This document shows, in pieces, positions 6,349-6,724 of a stretch of DNA of 6,724 nucleotides; positions within the stretch are counted from its first letter, which is position 1, and every line of letters begins with the position of its first letter. The position numbers and the translations under genes are program-made. The DNA is from a bacterium (GTDB lineage: Bacteria > Verrucomicrobiota > Verrucomicrobiae > Limisphaerales > J093): contig JAKCAB010000820.1 of assembly GCA_021839785.1 (NCBI GenBank), positions 1-6,724 on the forward strand. Reading direction: 5' to 3'. The notes beneath the pieces are model-generated. The model had not been told where the DNA came from. It worked only from the letters and a program-made list of their open reading frames with translations, and did not search any database.

Positions 6349-6724
6349 TCAATCCTCGACCCGTGGCTTTACCGCACTCGCCTCCCGGGCGATGCGCTCC
6401 AGGGCACTCGCGATCTCAGGATTGACTTCCTCTGACGCGAGTAACTCGGCCAACTGGGAGTAATCGGACTTGTTCATCGAGTTGGGCAGTCCCAGCTTCT
6501 TGAAGAACGCACCAAAAACGGCGGGCAGGTAGTCGTCGCTTACTTTGTTCGTCTTCCAGAAAGGGTGTTGCGGGTCATTCAGTGCCACAGGAATCGTGTT
6601 TTCGATGATCGCCTCCTCCATTGCCTTCCGGCGGCGCTCCAAGTCCGCGAGGCCGAAGAGATCGACCGACTTGCGGTCTTGGTCCACCCAACGACGTAAA
6701 AGCTCGGGCGTGCAGAAATAGTTC
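6349..6724 (-). CDS. Unrecognised protein, C-terminal 124 residues (5' end beyond right edge)
   Basis: The reading frame is open from the right edge to TGA at 6351-6349. The GTG at 6687 is not needed as a start, because the frame continues upstream without a stop as NYFCTPELLRRWV. I do not recognise the family. The visible part is soluble and charged, mostly predicted helix: an acidic/basic stretch (LERRRKAMEEAI), then HPFWKTNKVSDDYLPAVFG, then FFKKLGLPNS, and a final amphipathic helix ending PRVED. It has no signal peptide or membrane segment. Its GC by hand count of four lines (6421-6660) is about 55%, clearly below the ~65% of the other genes, which hints at a different origin. It lies 57 bases from the aspS remnant on the same strand. 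Confidence 0.7.
   Translation of the reverse strand, partial: NYFCTPELLRRWVDQDRKSVDLFGLADLERRRKAMEEAIIENTIPVALNDPQHPFWKTNKVSDDYLPAVFGAFFKKLGLPNSMNKSDYSQLAELLASEEVNPEIASALERIAREASAVKPRVED

Noticed and set aside
5605..6435. 276-codon plus-strand ORF running past the end of the beta-helix gene
   Set aside because: It is out of frame with the PA14-like module and antisense to the aspS remnant and the right-hand gene; low-complexity arginine-rich translation.
1..6724. tRNA genes, rRNA, CRISPR arrays, complete insertion sequences or integrase genes
   Set aside because: I saw no cloverleaf, no regularly spaced repeats with spacers, no transposase or integrase motif and no paired terminal inverted repeats within the window.

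Overview
The window is GC-rich, about 65% by hand count of sample lines in the three main genes. It looks like a chromosomal accessory region of a Verrucomicrobia- or Planctomycetes-like bacterium. The lineage call is inference only: it rests on a secreted parallel beta-helix protein ending in a PA14-like module, weak Shine-Dalgarno sequences and GC-rich codon use. No rRNA or marker gene is present to confirm it.

Layout. (1) Positions 2100 down to 1, minus strand: a long gene open at the left edge, with at least 700 codons. It encodes a calcineurin-like/LpxH-like metallophosphoesterase with all its metal-binding motifs and an unrecognised N-terminal extension of about 285 residues. Because its stop lies outside the window it is easily missed, and a codon-aligned antisense ORF on the plus strand mimics a gene over it. 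(2) 2101-2412: a divergent intergenic region. It holds a plausible promoter for the metallophosphoesterase, three 11-bp-spaced direct repeats resembling a PHO box, and a second 20-bp-spaced direct repeat flanking a -10-like hexamer. (3) 2413-3546, plus: a MurG/MJ1255-type GT-B glycosyltransferase. (4) 3547-3727: a gap with a perfect 18-bp palindrome. (5) 3728-6049, plus: a secreted beta-helix protein with a C-terminal PA14-like module. (6) 6050-6168: a gap between convergent genes with only weak structure. (7) 6169-6291, minus: a 40-codon remnant of the C-terminus of aspartyl-tRNA synthetase (aspS), cut off abruptly. (8) 6349-6724, minus: the 3' part of an unrecognised gene with lower GC (about 55%), open at the right edge.

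How the parts may fit. The metallophosphoesterase and glycosyltransferase are divergently transcribed and share a regulatory region with PHO-box-like repeats. This allows a testable idea: a phosphate-responsive pair acting on envelope lipids or glycans. It is inference. The beta-helix protein probably acts outside the cytoplasm on polysaccharide and appears to have its own upstream region. The right end looks like a recombination junction where an aspS tail meets a compositionally different gene.
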